From assembly GCA_049601915.1 (NCBI GenBank), contig JBMYRB010000001.1:496001-560000 (forward strand): a stretch of DNA of 64,000 bases, written 5' to 3'. The position numbers were made by a program, and so were the translations under genes. Source of the stretch: UBA8079 sp049601915 (GTDB taxonomy: Bacteria > Pseudomonadota > Alphaproteobacteria > UBA6615). Below the pieces are notes generated by a model, which saw only the letters and a list, made by a program, of their open reading frames with translations, searched no databases and had not been told where the DNA came from. Numbering within the stretch: position 1 is the stretch's first letter; each line of letters opens with the position of its first letter. Positions 8,478-17,449 of this stretch are shown piece after piece.

Positions 8478-10049
8478 TCAAGGGGATTTGCGGCGGCGTG
8501 CCAGGAGCAGGGCGAGGGCGAGAAACAGCGCCGCCATGATCATGGGAATCAACTCACCCCAACGGGCAAAGAGTGTCGGCGGCAAGGCAGCAGGCAAGCC
8601 GCTGTCGAGGACGCCCTGCTCGCCGATTCCAAGCCGGGCGATCACCCTCCCATAGGGATCGACGACCGCCGATATGCCGGTATTCGCCGCGCGCAACAGC
8701 GGCAGCCCTTCCTCGAGCGCGCGCATAGACGCGATTGCGAAATGCTGCTGCGGCCCCGCGAACGTTCCGAACCACGCATCGTTGGTCAGATTCAGAAGTA
8801 CGCCAGGCCGCGCACCGCGCGGCGTCACCCGGCCCGAAAAGATTGCCTCGTAGCAAATCAACGGGCTCACCGAGGGCAGGCCCGGCACTTCGAGCAACCG
8901 CCGCCCTGCCCCGGCGACGAAATCGCCCTGTCCGGGAACGATCTTGTCGATCGGCAGAACGCCACGCAGCGGCACATACTCCCCGAACGGCACGAGATGG
9001 GATTTGTCGTAGACCCGCTGCACATCTGCCGCGGCGTCGATTACCAGCAACGCGTTGCGCAGCTGCTGCGTGTCATTGTGAAAGGCTCGTCGCACCGATC
9101 CGGTAATCAGGGCGCCGCCCCGCGGCGCGGCAACCGCACTGCGCGTGCGGGCCAGTACGTCGTTTGCCAGCAGGAACGGCACGGCGGTTTCCGGCCAGAT
9201 CACATGGGTCGGGGCGCTCTCCGCCGCGGTCCGGCTGAGCGCCAGGTGTCGCTCCATGTGGGCGGTGCGCAAATTTTGATTCCATTTGTCCCGCTGGGGG
9301 ATGTTCGCCTGCACAATCCGCAGGCGAACATCGGGCACCATCGCGCTGTCGCCAGCGACAACAAGCCGGGCCTGCCCGCCGGCCCAAAGTCCCAATGGCA
9401 AGACAATCGTCGCCATCAAGGCCACGCCCCAGCGGTGCGCAGACGCGCCACTTTTCCCGGCGAGTATCACGGGCATGCCCGCGGCAAGAACGGTCAGCCC
9501 GCTCAGCCCCAACACACCCACCATCGCCGTGACTTGCATTATCGCCGGCGTCCCGAACCAGACATATCCCATCAGGTTCCACGGGAACCCGGTGAAAACG
9601 ATGCCACGGACAAACTCGGCCGCCGTCCAGAGCGCCGCCAATGCAAACACATGCGCGACCGGTGCGCCTCGAAGCGGCAGGGCGACGAACGCAGCGCAGA
9701 CTAGGGCGGGAAACATCGCCAACGCGGCCGCGAGCCCCGGGAGGGCAAACGGGATCAGCCAGGCCGTGCGCGCCGGGTCCACGAGTAACGGTTCGGCGAT
9801 CCAGTGAATCCCAACGAGGAAATGCCCAAAGCCGAACCAAAAACCGATCCACAAGCCGAGCCGTCGCCGCCGGGGTTCTGCACCCGCACCGTCGAGAATC
9901 CAAAGCAGCCCGACGAACGCCAGCACCAGAATCGGCACAAAGTGAAAAGGCGGCAAGGCCAGCGCGGAAATCGCGCCGAGCAAGAGGCATATCGCGGCGC
10001 GGCGCCAGCCGCTCAACGCACCCAGGCGTTCAGCGAATGTCGTCAACAT
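8478..10049 (-). CDS. lnt: apolipoprotein N-acyltransferase
   Basis: Lnt adds the third acyl chain to lipoproteins at the outer face of the inner membrane. The N-terminal ~220 residues form hydrophobic membrane segments, followed by a nitrilase-like domain with IVQANIPQRDKW, HVIWPETAVPFL (catalytic Glu), SHLVPFGEYVPLR (Lys) and SPLICYEAIFSG (catalytic Cys). A final transmembrane segment (LIPMIMAALFLALALLLA) ends the 523-residue protein. It follows the corC-like gene after 18 bases; lnt after corC/ybeY is a conserved order. Several lipoproteins in this window would be substrates. Confidence 0.96.
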   Translation of the reverse strand: MLTTFAERLGALSGWRRAAICLLLGAISALALPPFHFVPILVLAFVGLLWILDGAGAEPRRRRLGLWIGFWFGFGHFLVGIHWIAEPLLVDPARTAWLIPFALPGLAAALAMFPALVCAAFVALPLRGAPVAHVFALAALWTAAEFVRGIVFTGFPWNLMGYVWFGTPAIMQVTAMVGVLGLSGLTVLAAGMPVILAGKSGASAHRWGVALMATIVLPLGLWAGGQARLVVAGDSAMVPDVRLRIVQANIPQRDKWNQNLRTAHMERHLALSRTAAESAPTHVIWPETAVPFLLANDVLARTRSAVAAPRGGALITGSVRRAFHNDTQQLRNALLVIDAAADVQRVYDKSHLVPFGEYVPLRGVLPIDKIVPGQGDFVAGAGRRLLEVPGLPSVSPLICYEAIFSGRVTPRGARPGVLLNLTNDAWFGTFAGPQQHFAIASMRALEEGLPLLRAANTGISAVVDPYGRVIARLGIGEQGVLDSGLPAALPPTLFARWGELIPMIMAALFLALALLLARRRKSP

Positions 10050-10067
10050 GGAGGCGCGAGAAGTTCA

Positions 10068-11000
10068 TTATGACTCGGGCTCGGCCGGATCGTTCAGCCG
10101 CAGGTCGCGAACCCGCAATCGCTTGATTCGACGTGGGTCGACGTCGACGACCACGAATTCGATGCCCGAAGAATGTGTGACGACCTCACTACGCCGCGGC
10201 ACCCGGTCCACGAGCGAGAATACGACACCCCCCAGCGTGTCAATTTCCTCGCGCTCTTCGTCCGTTACGAAGGCACCGATCATCTCTTCCAGTTCTTCGA
10301 TCTCGGCGCGCGCATTGGCTAGGATCGAGCCGTCCGGGTTTCGCATGATCAGCGGACCATCCTCGTCATGCTCATCCTCGATCTCGCCAACGATCTCCTC
10401 GACTAGATCCTCGATCGTCACCAGCCCGTCGACACCCCCGAATTCGTCCACAACGATCGCCATATGGGTTCGCTGGGCGCGCATCTCCAAAAGCAGATCG
10501 AGCACCCGGATCGAGGGAGCGGCAAAGAGAATTTCGCGCGTCAGCTCACGCACCGCCAGACGCGGACTGCTGCGCATGGTCGAGAGGACATCCTTGATAT
10601 GGACGAACCCGACCACCTTGTCGAGATGCTCCTGATAGAGGGGAATTCTCGAATGGGCCTCCCGCGACATCAAATCGGCCAGCGCCTCGAGCTCGACCTC
10701 CTGGTCCGTGGCGATGATCTCGGCGCGCGGCACCATTACGTCTTCAGCCGTCAGATCATGGAGCTTGAGGATATTGGCAATCAGCGTGCGTTCATCGGGA
10801 TTGATCGGCGTCGCCGCGTCACCTGTCTCCTCAATCAGTTCTCCGATGGTTTCGCGAACAGAGTTCTCGCCATTGCGTCCGCCGACCAGGCTGCGCAGCC
10901 AGTTTCCAAGCTGCCCGAAGCCCGACGCCTCGGAATCGGAATCGGCGGCCGGTTTGTCATTGCGCGAAATTTCGGTCATGGCCTCAATACGTCCCGTCAC
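10068..11000 (-). CDS. CBS-domain protein of the CorC/HlyC family
   Basis: This 310-residue protein has two CBS domains (about residues 70-190, including VMVPRAEIIATDQEVELEAL and HIKDVLSTMRSS) and a C-terminal transporter-associated domain (GGVVFSLVDRVPRRSEVVTH). The segment VVDEFGGVDGLVTIEDLVEE is the family hallmark. There is no membrane domain, so it is the short soluble CorC type. Proposed roles are in Mg2+/Co2+ efflux, but its biochemical role in this class is unclear. It overlaps ybeY by four bases. Confidence 0.92.
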   Translation of the reverse strand: MTGRIEAMTEISRNDKPAADSDSEASGFGQLGNWLRSLVGGRNGENSVRETIGELIEETGDAATPINPDERTLIANILKLHDLTAEDVMVPRAEIIATDQEVELEALADLMSREAHSRIPLYQEHLDKVVGFVHIKDVLSTMRSSPRLAVRELTREILFAAPSIRVLDLLLEMRAQRTHMAIVVDEFGGVDGLVTIEDLVEEIVGEIEDEHDEDGPLIMRNPDGSILANARAEIEELEEMIGAFVTDEEREEIDTLGGVVFSLVDRVPRRSEVVTHSSGIEFVVVDVDPRRIKRLRVRDLRLNDPAEPES

Positions 11001-11527
11001 GCGGCTTCGCTGTCGAGATACGGATCGGGCACCCCGATTTGGGCCAGCACCGCACGCTCAAGCGCTTCCATGGCCTCGGCCTCGTCATCGGCTTCATGGT
11101 CAAAGCCGAGCAGATGCAGCGTACCGTGGACGACGAGATGAGCCAGGTGATCGGTCAATGATTTTCCCTGATCGCGCGCCTCGGCGACGCAAGTCTCGTA
11201 GGCGATCACAATGTCGCCCAGCATGACGGCGCCGTTCTCGGGGTTGTTATCCATGATGGATTCGACCGGCGCCTCATCCAGCGCAAAGGACAGCACGTTG
11301 GTTGCCGCGTCGCGACCACGCCAATCCCGGTTGAGGGTCCGAATATCTGCATCATCGGTCAACCGCACGCCGATCTCGACCCCGGCGGCGACCGGCGCGT
11401 TGGCCCCGGCCAGCGCCGCGCGCACGGCGGTTGGCACAGCCTCATCGGGATCTAGGTCAGCCATACGCCAATCCGGGTTCACAACGTCCACAATCACGGC
11501 GATCTCGCCGCTGTCGGTTTCGGTCAT
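10997..11527 (-). CDS. ybeY: endoribonuclease/rRNA maturation factor YbeY
   Basis: YbeY is a zinc metalloprotein in 16S rRNA 3'-end processing and ribosome quality control. The metal-binding signature HGTLHLLGFDH is intact near residues 130-140, with RDWRGRDAATNVLSFALDE upstream. The 176-residue length fits. It overlaps phoH upstream (four bases) and the corC-like gene downstream (four bases), so miaB-phoH-ybeY-corC is a tightly coupled block. Confidence 0.96.
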   Translation of the reverse strand: MTETDSGEIAVIVDVVNPDWRMADLDPDEAVPTAVRAALAGANAPVAAGVEIGVRLTDDADIRTLNRDWRGRDAATNVLSFALDEAPVESIMDNNPENGAVMLGDIVIAYETCVAEARDQGKSLTDHLAHLVVHGTLHLLGFDHEADDEAEAMEALERAVLAQIGVPDPYLDSEAA

Positions 11528-12531
11528 TGATTACGGTCCGTCCCGCCGTCCCCGCCTGCTTCGCCGGCGCCCTTCTGCATGTCGCGGGCGTTATAAGCAG
11601 TAACAATCCTGGTCACCATCGAGTGGCGGACGACATCGGACTCCCCGAAGCGCACGGTCCGTACCCCGTTCACCCCGTCGAGAACATCCAACGCATCTGC
11701 CAGTCCGGACCGAGTGCCGCTCGGCAAATCGATCTGGCTCATATCGCCAGTCACAGCCATCCGCGAACCCTCGCCAAGGCGGGTCAGGAACATCTTCATC
11801 TGCATGGCCGACGTATTCTGCGCCTCGTCCAGAATAATGAAAGCGCGCGACAATGTGCGGCCGCGCATAAATGCCAGCGGCGCGACTTCGATTTCGCCGC
11901 CGTTCAGACGCTTTGCGACCTGGTCGCTGGGCAGCATGTCATAGAGCGCGTCGTAAAGCGGTCGGAGATAGGGATCGATTTTCTCCTGCAGATCACCCGG
12001 CAAAAACCCGAGGCGCTCACCGGCCTCGACGGCCGGACGGGAAAGGATCAAACGATCCACCTTGCCCTGGATCAGCTCGGTCACCGCCATCGCAACGGCC
12101 AGATAAGTCTTGCCCGTACCCGCCGGGCCCAGCCCGAATGTCAGGTCCGCCTCGCCCAAGGCTTCAAGGTAGCGCGCCTGCATCGGCGAGCGCGGTGTGA
12201 TCGTGCGTTTGCGCGTCCGGATTGCAATCTGGCGGTCATCCTGATTTCCGGCCGACGCCATGCGAACCGCCGCCTGCACATCGGCCGGCGCGACTTCATG
12301 TCCGCCCTTCAGGCGCCCATAGAGATCCTCGATCGCCCGGTCGGCGATTGCGCGTGAAATTTCCGGGCCCTGGATTTCCAACTGGTTGCCGCGATAACGC
12401 AGGGTCACGTCGAGCAGCTGCTCGATTTGCAGCAAGTGCTCATCGTGATGCCCGAACAAAGCCGGGAGAAGCGTATTGTCGTCGAACTGGATCTGCACCG
12501 GTTGTCCGGTAGCCGTGTCAGTCGAAGTCAA
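11524..12531 (-). CDS. phoH: PhoH-like ATPase (YbeZ)
   Basis: PhoH/YbeZ is an ATPase that works with YbeY in ribosome-related RNA metabolism. The Walker A motif is GLGPAGTGKTYLAVAMAV (near residue 134) and Walker B is SRAFIILDEAQNTSAMQMKM. The 335-residue length is typical. Despite the name it is not specifically part of the phosphate regulon. Neighbours overlap by four bases on both sides. Confidence 0.95.
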   Translation of the reverse strand: MTSTDTATGQPVQIQFDDNTLLPALFGHHDEHLLQIEQLLDVTLRYRGNQLEIQGPEISRAIADRAIEDLYGRLKGGHEVAPADVQAAVRMASAGNQDDRQIAIRTRKRTITPRSPMQARYLEALGEADLTFGLGPAGTGKTYLAVAMAVTELIQGKVDRLILSRPAVEAGERLGFLPGDLQEKIDPYLRPLYDALYDMLPSDQVAKRLNGGEIEVAPLAFMRGRTLSRAFIILDEAQNTSAMQMKMFLTRLGEGSRMAVTGDMSQIDLPSGTRSGLADALDVLDGVNGVRTVRFGESDVVRHSMVTRIVTAYNARDMQKGAGEAGGDGGTDRNQ

Positions 12532-13946
12532 GCGCTCAACCTCTCCTCGGAATTTTCGCGCAGCGGCGCAGAATCGGGGCTAGCAATAACGCCCTCAAGA
12601 CTGTGCGGCTTGCACGAACTGATGGCAACCTTCGCAATGTCACCAATCTGATATTCGGTGGTCGCCACATGCACGGCCTGATTATAGGGGCTCCGCCCGA
12701 CCAGTTGGCCCGGGTGGCGGCCCGGGCGCTCAAACAGCACGTCCATCGTGCGCCCCACCGTTTGTTCGTTGAACGCCAGCTGCTGTTCCTCAAGTAGGGC
12801 CTGAAGACGCGCGAGGCGTTCGTCCTTAACGTGTTCCGGAACCTGACGCGGCATCCCTGCCGCCGGTGTTCCCGGACGGGAACTGTATTTGAACGAATAG
12901 GCCATCGAGAAACCGACATTTCGCACGAGATCCATTGTGACCTCGAAATCCGCATCGGTTTCGCCGGGGAATCCCACGATAAAATCACAACTCAGGGCCA
13001 GGTCCGGGCGGGCGGCGCGCAAGCGCGCGACAATGTCCAGATACTGCGCCACGTCATGGCCGCGATTCATCGCCTCGAGTATGCGATCGCTGCCAGACTG
13101 CACCGGCAGGTGAAGAAAGGGCATCAGGGCTTCGACATTTCCGTGCGCGGCAATCAGCGCATCATCGACGTCACGCGGATGGCTTGTCGTGTATCGAATG
13201 CGCGCCAACCCCTCGAGGGCTGCGAGCCGTTCGACCAGCGCACCAAGTCCGGCCTCGTGGCCGGCCTCGTCCATGCCGTGATAGGCGTTGACGTTCTGCC
13301 CCAGCAGGGTGAGCTCGCGCGCACCGCCATCGACCAGCTGCCGGGCTTCAGTGAGTATCTGGGCAACCGACCGGGAAAATTCGGCACCGCGGGTATAGGG
13401 CACAACACAGAAAGTGCAGAACTTGTCACAGCCCTCCTGGATCGAGAGGAAGGCAGACACCCCGTTCGAATGTTGCCGGTCGGGCAGATGGTCGAACTTG
13501 CTGTCCGCGGGAAATTCCGTATCGAGCACACCGCGCAATCCCGGCGCCTCAGCACCCGGGCCCGCGCTGCTGGCGGCACGGTGTGCGCGCGCCACCATCT
13601 CCGGCAGCCGATGATAGGTCTGCGGCCCCAGGACTATGTCGACATAGGGCGCGCGCCGCAGCATTTCCTCGCCTTCGGCCTGCGCCACGCAGCCGGCGAC
13701 GGCGATGACCATAGGTGCGCCCTCTTCGGCCCGCCGATCCTTGGCTTTGCGAAGGCGTCCGAGTTCCGAATAGACCTTGTCGCTCGCCTTCTCGCGGATG
13801 TGGCAGGTGTTGAGTATCACCATGTCCGCATCCTCGGGGTCGTCCCCGGGAGCATAGCCGAGCGGTGCCAGGATTTCCGCCATACGCGCGGAATCGTAGA
13901 CGTTCATCTGGCAACCGTAGGTTTTGATAAAAAGTTTCTTGGCCAA
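12528..13946 (-). CDS. miaB: tRNA-2-methylthio-N6-dimethylallyladenosine synthase MiaB
   Basis: MiaB is a radical-SAM methylthiotransferase acting on A37 of tRNAs. It begins KLFIKTYGCQMNVYDSARMA (UPF0004 domain), has the radical-SAM cluster motif CDKFCTFCVVPYTRG near residue 170, and ends with a TRAM domain (LFERPGRHPGQLVGRSPYNQ). The first cluster ligands (YGCQMN, NTCHIREKA, VAGCVAQAEG) are present. Length 472 is normal. It is the first gene of the miaB-phoH-ybeY-corC-lnt run. Confidence 0.97.
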   Translation of the reverse strand: MAKKLFIKTYGCQMNVYDSARMAEILAPLGYAPGDDPEDADMVILNTCHIREKASDKVYSELGRLRKAKDRRAEEGAPMVIAVAGCVAQAEGEEMLRRAPYVDIVLGPQTYHRLPEMVARAHRAASSAGPGAEAPGLRGVLDTEFPADSKFDHLPDRQHSNGVSAFLSIQEGCDKFCTFCVVPYTRGAEFSRSVAQILTEARQLVDGGARELTLLGQNVNAYHGMDEAGHEAGLGALVERLAALEGLARIRYTTSHPRDVDDALIAAHGNVEALMPFLHLPVQSGSDRILEAMNRGHDVAQYLDIVARLRAARPDLALSCDFIVGFPGETDADFEVTMDLVRNVGFSMAYSFKYSSRPGTPAAGMPRQVPEHVKDERLARLQALLEEQQLAFNEQTVGRTMDVLFERPGRHPGQLVGRSPYNQAVHVATTEYQIGDIAKVAISSCKPHSLEGVIASPDSAPLRENSEERLSA

Positions 13947-14044
13947 GGGCCCTTACGCCGTTTGCGATGCGAACGCGGCACCGGAGGAGAGACACACCCC
14001 CAATTCCACCGACAACGCTTTGTTATTTATCAATAATCTCACAC

Positions 14045-15001
14045 CTAAGCCTTCGCCGACTTCGAGTCAACCCGCGCCGAATCACGCTTCGTACGGGGGC
14101 TTGCGAAGCCTTTGTTGGCGCGCCGCAACCCCTTGAGGTCATTCAATCGCGGACGCAGACGCCAGCGGATCCAGTCCCACTTGCCCGACGTGCCGACCTT
14201 CGGCTGGATTCGGCCGGACAACGCGTCCGAATGGCTGCTCAAGATCCGCTCGTAACAATGCTGCGCCAGCGCCTTGCGCGACCCGAACTCATCGATCGTC
14301 ACGGGCGGGTGGAAAGAAACGGTGACAGTCAGACGTCCGAGCCCGACGAGCTCCGCGGCATGACCAAGCAGGTCCATGTCGCCGTACCAGGCATAGAACG
14401 GACGCAAGTGACGGCCGATGGGCACACCGTCGACACGCGAATATGTCAGCGACACCGGCTGCACCGTGAGCGGTTCACCCTTGGCACGAAACTCGGCCAC
14501 AGACAGAAGCGCGCTCTTGAAAGGCAATATGTGGTTGCCGTCGTCGCTAGTGCCCTCGGGAAAAAGGATCATGCTGTCGCCGGCTTCGAGCCGTTGCCCG
14601 AGCGCCGTTGCCTGCAGGTGCGAAGTGCGGACCCGCCGGTCCACAAAAACCGAGCGCTGCAACTTTGCAAGCAGCCCGAACAGGGGCCACCCCGCCACTT
14701 CCGACTTGGCGACGAATGACCCAGGTATCAGCGCACCGTAGATCGCGATGTCGAGATAGGAACTGTGATTGGCGACAAACAAGGTGGGCCGTGTGCGCGA
14801 CCGGCGGCCGAACACCTCCAGCCGGATTCCCAACAGCCGACAGCAAATGCGGTGATACCAGAGCGGGATTCGACGCGATAAGGGAAGGCGCAATATGAGC
14901 GCCACCGCCTGGACCGGGATGAGTGCCAACGTGAACAACACATATATGGCCGCCCGTGCCGCCGCGGTTATGCGGGCGTTGTGAACCGTCGCCTCGCTCA
15001 C
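14045..15001 (-). CDS. olsA: 1-acyl-glycerol-3-phosphate / lyso-ornithine lipid acyltransferase (PlsC family, OlsA-like)
   Basis: A PlsC-type acyltransferase: after an N-terminal membrane segment (AAIYVLFTLALIPVQAVALI) comes the NHSSYLDIAIYG motif (NHxxxxD) and FPEGTSDDGNHILPFK (FPEGT). I start it at the GTG that overlaps the preceding stop as GTGA, giving 318 residues. That coupling to an OlsB-like gene makes OlsA, which adds the second acyl chain to form ornithine lipid, the best guess; a general PlsC role in phosphatidate synthesis cannot be excluded. Confidence 0.83.
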   Translation of the reverse strand: MSEATVHNARITAAARAAIYVLFTLALIPVQAVALILRLPLSRRIPLWYHRICCRLLGIRLEVFGRRSRTRPTLFVANHSSYLDIAIYGALIPGSFVAKSEVAGWPLFGLLAKLQRSVFVDRRVRTSHLQATALGQRLEAGDSMILFPEGTSDDGNHILPFKSALLSVAEFRAKGEPLTVQPVSLTYSRVDGVPIGRHLRPFYAWYGDMDLLGHAAELVGLGRLTVTVSFHPPVTIDEFGSRKALAQHCYERILSSHSDALSGRIQPKVGTSGKWDWIRWRLRPRLNDLKGLRRANKGFASPRTKRDSARVDSKSAKA

Positions 15002-15867
15002 GCCGCACCCCGGGCATCTTCCGATGCGCGGTCGCGCCCGTAATGCCGATAATATTTCCCGGTCACCAGGACGGTTTTGACCACGATACAAACATCGGTT
15101 GTGTTGAACTGATGATCCACCACGGCACCGTCGCCGACAAACCCACCCAGCCTGAGATAACCTTTCAACAGCGGCGGCAGTGCCGTCAGCGCCGCCTTCT
15201 TGTTGACCTCATCCGCCGGCATGAAGTCCATGCTGACATGCAATTCCGGCAACGCCACGGGCCGCATATCCTCCGGCGCCAGGTGGAAATGGTGCAGGTA
15301 ACTGAGCGGCAGGGCGAGGCTCTTGGGCTCCACGCCGTGCAGGCTGGCACAACCGAACATCACGGAAATGTCGTGGTGAAAAACAAACTGGGCGATTGCC
15401 GCCCAGAGCAGCTGCATGGTGGGACGCCCGCGGTAATCCTGGTCGACGCATGACCGGCCAAGCTCAAGCGCCTCGCCGGAATAATTCATCAGCGGGGTGA
15501 TGTCGTACTCACCCGCAGAATAGAAACGCCCAAGCTTTCGTGCATTCTCACCGCGCAGCAAACGGTAGGTCGCGATGATGGATTCCACGCCCGGACCACG
15601 GTCCGTATCGCAGACGAGCAGGTGTTCGCACGCCGCATCAAAGGGGTCGATGTCACGCCGCACACGCGCCATCTCCGCGTCGGGCTTTGCTTTCATCTCA
15701 TCGTAGAAAACGCGATATCGCAGCGCCTGTGCGGCCATGATGTCACCTTCGTCGCGGGCCAGTCGCGCCACCAGCGAGCCAGACCCCAGCGCTGCCAAGG
15801 CCTCATCAAGACGCGCCGCACCCCCGGGCGTCGGTGCATCGCCGTCGCCATCAGGGAGATCGTTCAT
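14998..15867 (-). CDS. olsB: L-ornithine N-alpha-acyltransferase OlsB-like (hemolysin/GNAT family)
   Basis: OlsB transfers a 3-hydroxyacyl chain from ACP to ornithine. Features of the family seen here are QALRYRVFYDEMKAKPDAEM, ATYRLLRGENARKLGRFYSA, LELGRSCVDQDYRGRPTMQL and FGCASLHGVEP. The start is uncertain; I chose the ATG at 15867 (MNDLPDGDGD), while an ATG at 15915 would overlap the fur stop. It is followed by olsA with a GTGA overlap and preceded by fur. Ornithine lipids lack phosphorus and often replace phospholipids in phosphate starvation; no Pho box was seen before it. Confidence 0.85.
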   Translation of the reverse strand: MNDLPDGDGDAPTPGGAARLDEALAALGSGSLVARLARDEGDIMAAQALRYRVFYDEMKAKPDAEMARVRRDIDPFDAACEHLLVCDTDRGPGVESIIATYRLLRGENARKLGRFYSAGEYDITPLMNYSGEALELGRSCVDQDYRGRPTMQLLWAAIAQFVFHHDISVMFGCASLHGVEPKSLALPLSYLHHFHLAPEDMRPVALPELHVSMDFMPADEVNKKAALTALPPLLKGYLRLGGFVGDGAVVDHQFNTTDVCIVVKTVLVTGKYYRHYGRDRASEDARGAA

Positions 15868-15901
15868 ACGGATTGTGCCTGCATGGGGTCTCGACGGGCC
15901 G

Positions 15902-16351
15902 TCAGTCGGTGCCATCGTTATCCGCGGATTGGATAGGCATCGCGAACAACTCAAGCCGATGATCGATTAGTTCATAACCGTGATCGCGCGCGATCTTGGT
16001 TTTCAGTGCCTCGATCTCTTCATTGAAAAACTCGATCACCTTGCCGGTCTTCACATCGATCAGGTGATCATGATGATCGTCCTGCACCTCCTCATAGCGC
16101 GCGCGCCCATCACCGAAGTCATGCTTCTCAAGAATATTGGCCTCTTCGAACAAGCGTACTGTGCGATAGACCGTGGCGATCGAGATTCGTGAATCGAGCT
16201 GGGTGGCCCGGCGATAGACCTGATCGACGTCAGGATGATCCTCGGCCTCCGACAGCACGCGCGCGATCGTTCGGCGTTGCTCGGTCAGCTTGAGTCCACG
16301 ATCCGTGCACAGCTGCTCGATCCTCGACAACTTATTCTTGCTCACGTCCAC
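15902..16351 (-). CDS. fur: Fur-family metal-responsive repressor
   Basis: A 149-residue Fur family protein: winged-helix domain with LKLTEQRRTIARVL, SIATVYRTVRLFEEANILEK and the metal/dimerisation region RYEEVQDDHHDHLIDVKTGK. As in many alphaproteobacteria the CxxC zinc ligands are absent (DVKT in their place), while the HHDH site is kept. It may sense iron or manganese (Fur/Mur). It starts with GTG and lies between mucR and olsB, all on the same strand. Confidence 0.92.
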   Translation of the reverse strand: MDVSKNKLSRIEQLCTDRGLKLTEQRRTIARVLSEAEDHPDVDQVYRRATQLDSRISIATVYRTVRLFEEANILEKHDFGDGRARYEEVQDDHHDHLIDVKTGKVIEFFNEEIEALKTKIARDHGYELIDHRLELFAMPIQSADNDGTD

Positions 16352-16448
16352 CCCCGACCGGTCGACCAGATATCTGGTCCGGAAATCTCACCCGCATAAT
16401 ATAGGCCAAATACCGATTCACGGCGAATATGCCCCGGCGACGACAGGG

Positions 16449-16853
16449 CTATTTCTTGCCGCGTTTCCCCAGGCCGATCTTTTTCGCCAGCTGACTGCGC
16501 TTCTTGGCGTAGTTCGGGGCGACCATGGGGTAATCCGCCGCCAGCCCCCAGCGTTCGCGATATTGTTCGGGGGTCATGTCATAAGAGGTCTTGAGATGCC
16601 GCTTCAGCATCTTGAGTTTTTTCCCGTCCTCAAGACAGACGATAAAGTCCGCCGTCACCGATTTCTTGATCGGGACCGCCGGCGACAGGCGCTGTTGCGT
16701 ATTCGCCGAACCGCCCGTGTCGGTGAGACTTGCATGCACTTGCGCGATCAACTGGGGCAAGTCATTCGCCGGCAGTTTGTTGTTCGACACATGCGCCGCA
16801 ACAATATCTGCCGTCAACTTCAACAATTCCGCGGAACTAACCTGTTCACTCAT
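16449..16853 (-). CDS. mucR: MucR/Ros-family zinc-finger transcriptional regulator
   Basis: A 134-residue MucR-type regulator, a family that in alphaproteobacteria controls exopolysaccharide, motility and cell-cycle genes by binding AT-rich DNA. The finger region is FIVCLEDGKKLKMLKRHLKT, then YDMTPEQYRERWGLAADYPM and a basic tail KKIGLGKRGKK. The second cysteine of the Ros finger is replaced by aspartate (CLED), a known MucR variant. The ~100 bases above it are AT-rich for this genome, which could allow autoregulation, but no operator could be assigned. Confidence 0.93.
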   Translation of the reverse strand: MSEQVSSAELLKLTADIVAAHVSNNKLPANDLPQLIAQVHASLTDTGGSANTQQRLSPAVPIKKSVTADFIVCLEDGKKLKMLKRHLKTSYDMTPEQYRERWGLAADYPMVAPNYAKKRSQLAKKIGLGKRGKK

Positions 16854-16957
16854 TTGATTTGCCTCATGAACGCTAACAACTGTAACTATACGAACGAATA
16901 TTTAGGCTCTGCTCCACGTTTATCCAAGTTTTTTGATCCACAGCGCCGTTCATTTAT

Positions 16958-17440
16958 TCATACGACGGTCGCGCGGCGCGCATACACCAGAGCGTCGACT
17001 TTCTGATCCTGTCCAGCGTAGTAGTCGGGCCGAAGGCCAACAGGCAAGAAACCCACCGATTCATAAAGCGCAATGGCCGCCGCATTATCCACCGCGACCT
17101 CGAGAACGACCCCGGTCTGCGCGCCGATATGCTCAAAAAACACATCGAGCATGGCGCGTGCGACACCGGCGCGGCGCGCTACCGGCGCGACACAAAGCGT
17201 GAGAATCTCAGCGTCATCGCCCGTGCGCCGGCCGACAAGCAGCGCCGCCGCCTCCAATTCCCCTTCACGTGCCATGAGCGCAAAAGTCGTCGGCATGCCG
17301 AGGATCGTGCGAAATGCGTGCTCGGACCAGGGCGTTTCCGGGAGAGGTGCGAAACAAAGCCCTTGAAGCCGCGCAAGATGCGCCGCCGCCGCCACCGGCG
17401 CTTCTTCGATATGCCAGCCCGGGGTGAGTGCGGACGTCAA
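16958..17440 (-). CDS. rimI: ribosomal protein S18 alanine N-acetyltransferase RimI (GNAT)
   Basis: A 160-residue GNAT acetyltransferase. The acetyl-CoA region is LCVAPVARRAGVARAMLDVF, followed by VVLEVAVDNAAAIALYESVG and VDALVYARR near the end, a RimI-like pattern. It lies nine bases after tsaB, the standard tsaB-rimI pair. The apparent start is TTG, which is unusual. RimI acetylates S18; in some bacteria it has other N-terminal targets. Confidence 0.88.
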   Translation of the reverse strand: MTSALTPGWHIEEAPVAAAAHLARLQGLCFAPLPETPWSEHAFRTILGMPTTFALMAREGELEAAALLVGRRTGDDAEILTLCVAPVARRAGVARAMLDVFFEHIGAQTGVVLEVAVDNAAAIALYESVGFLPVGLRPDYYAGQDQKVDALVYARRATVV

Positions 17441-17449
17441 ACCCGACCC

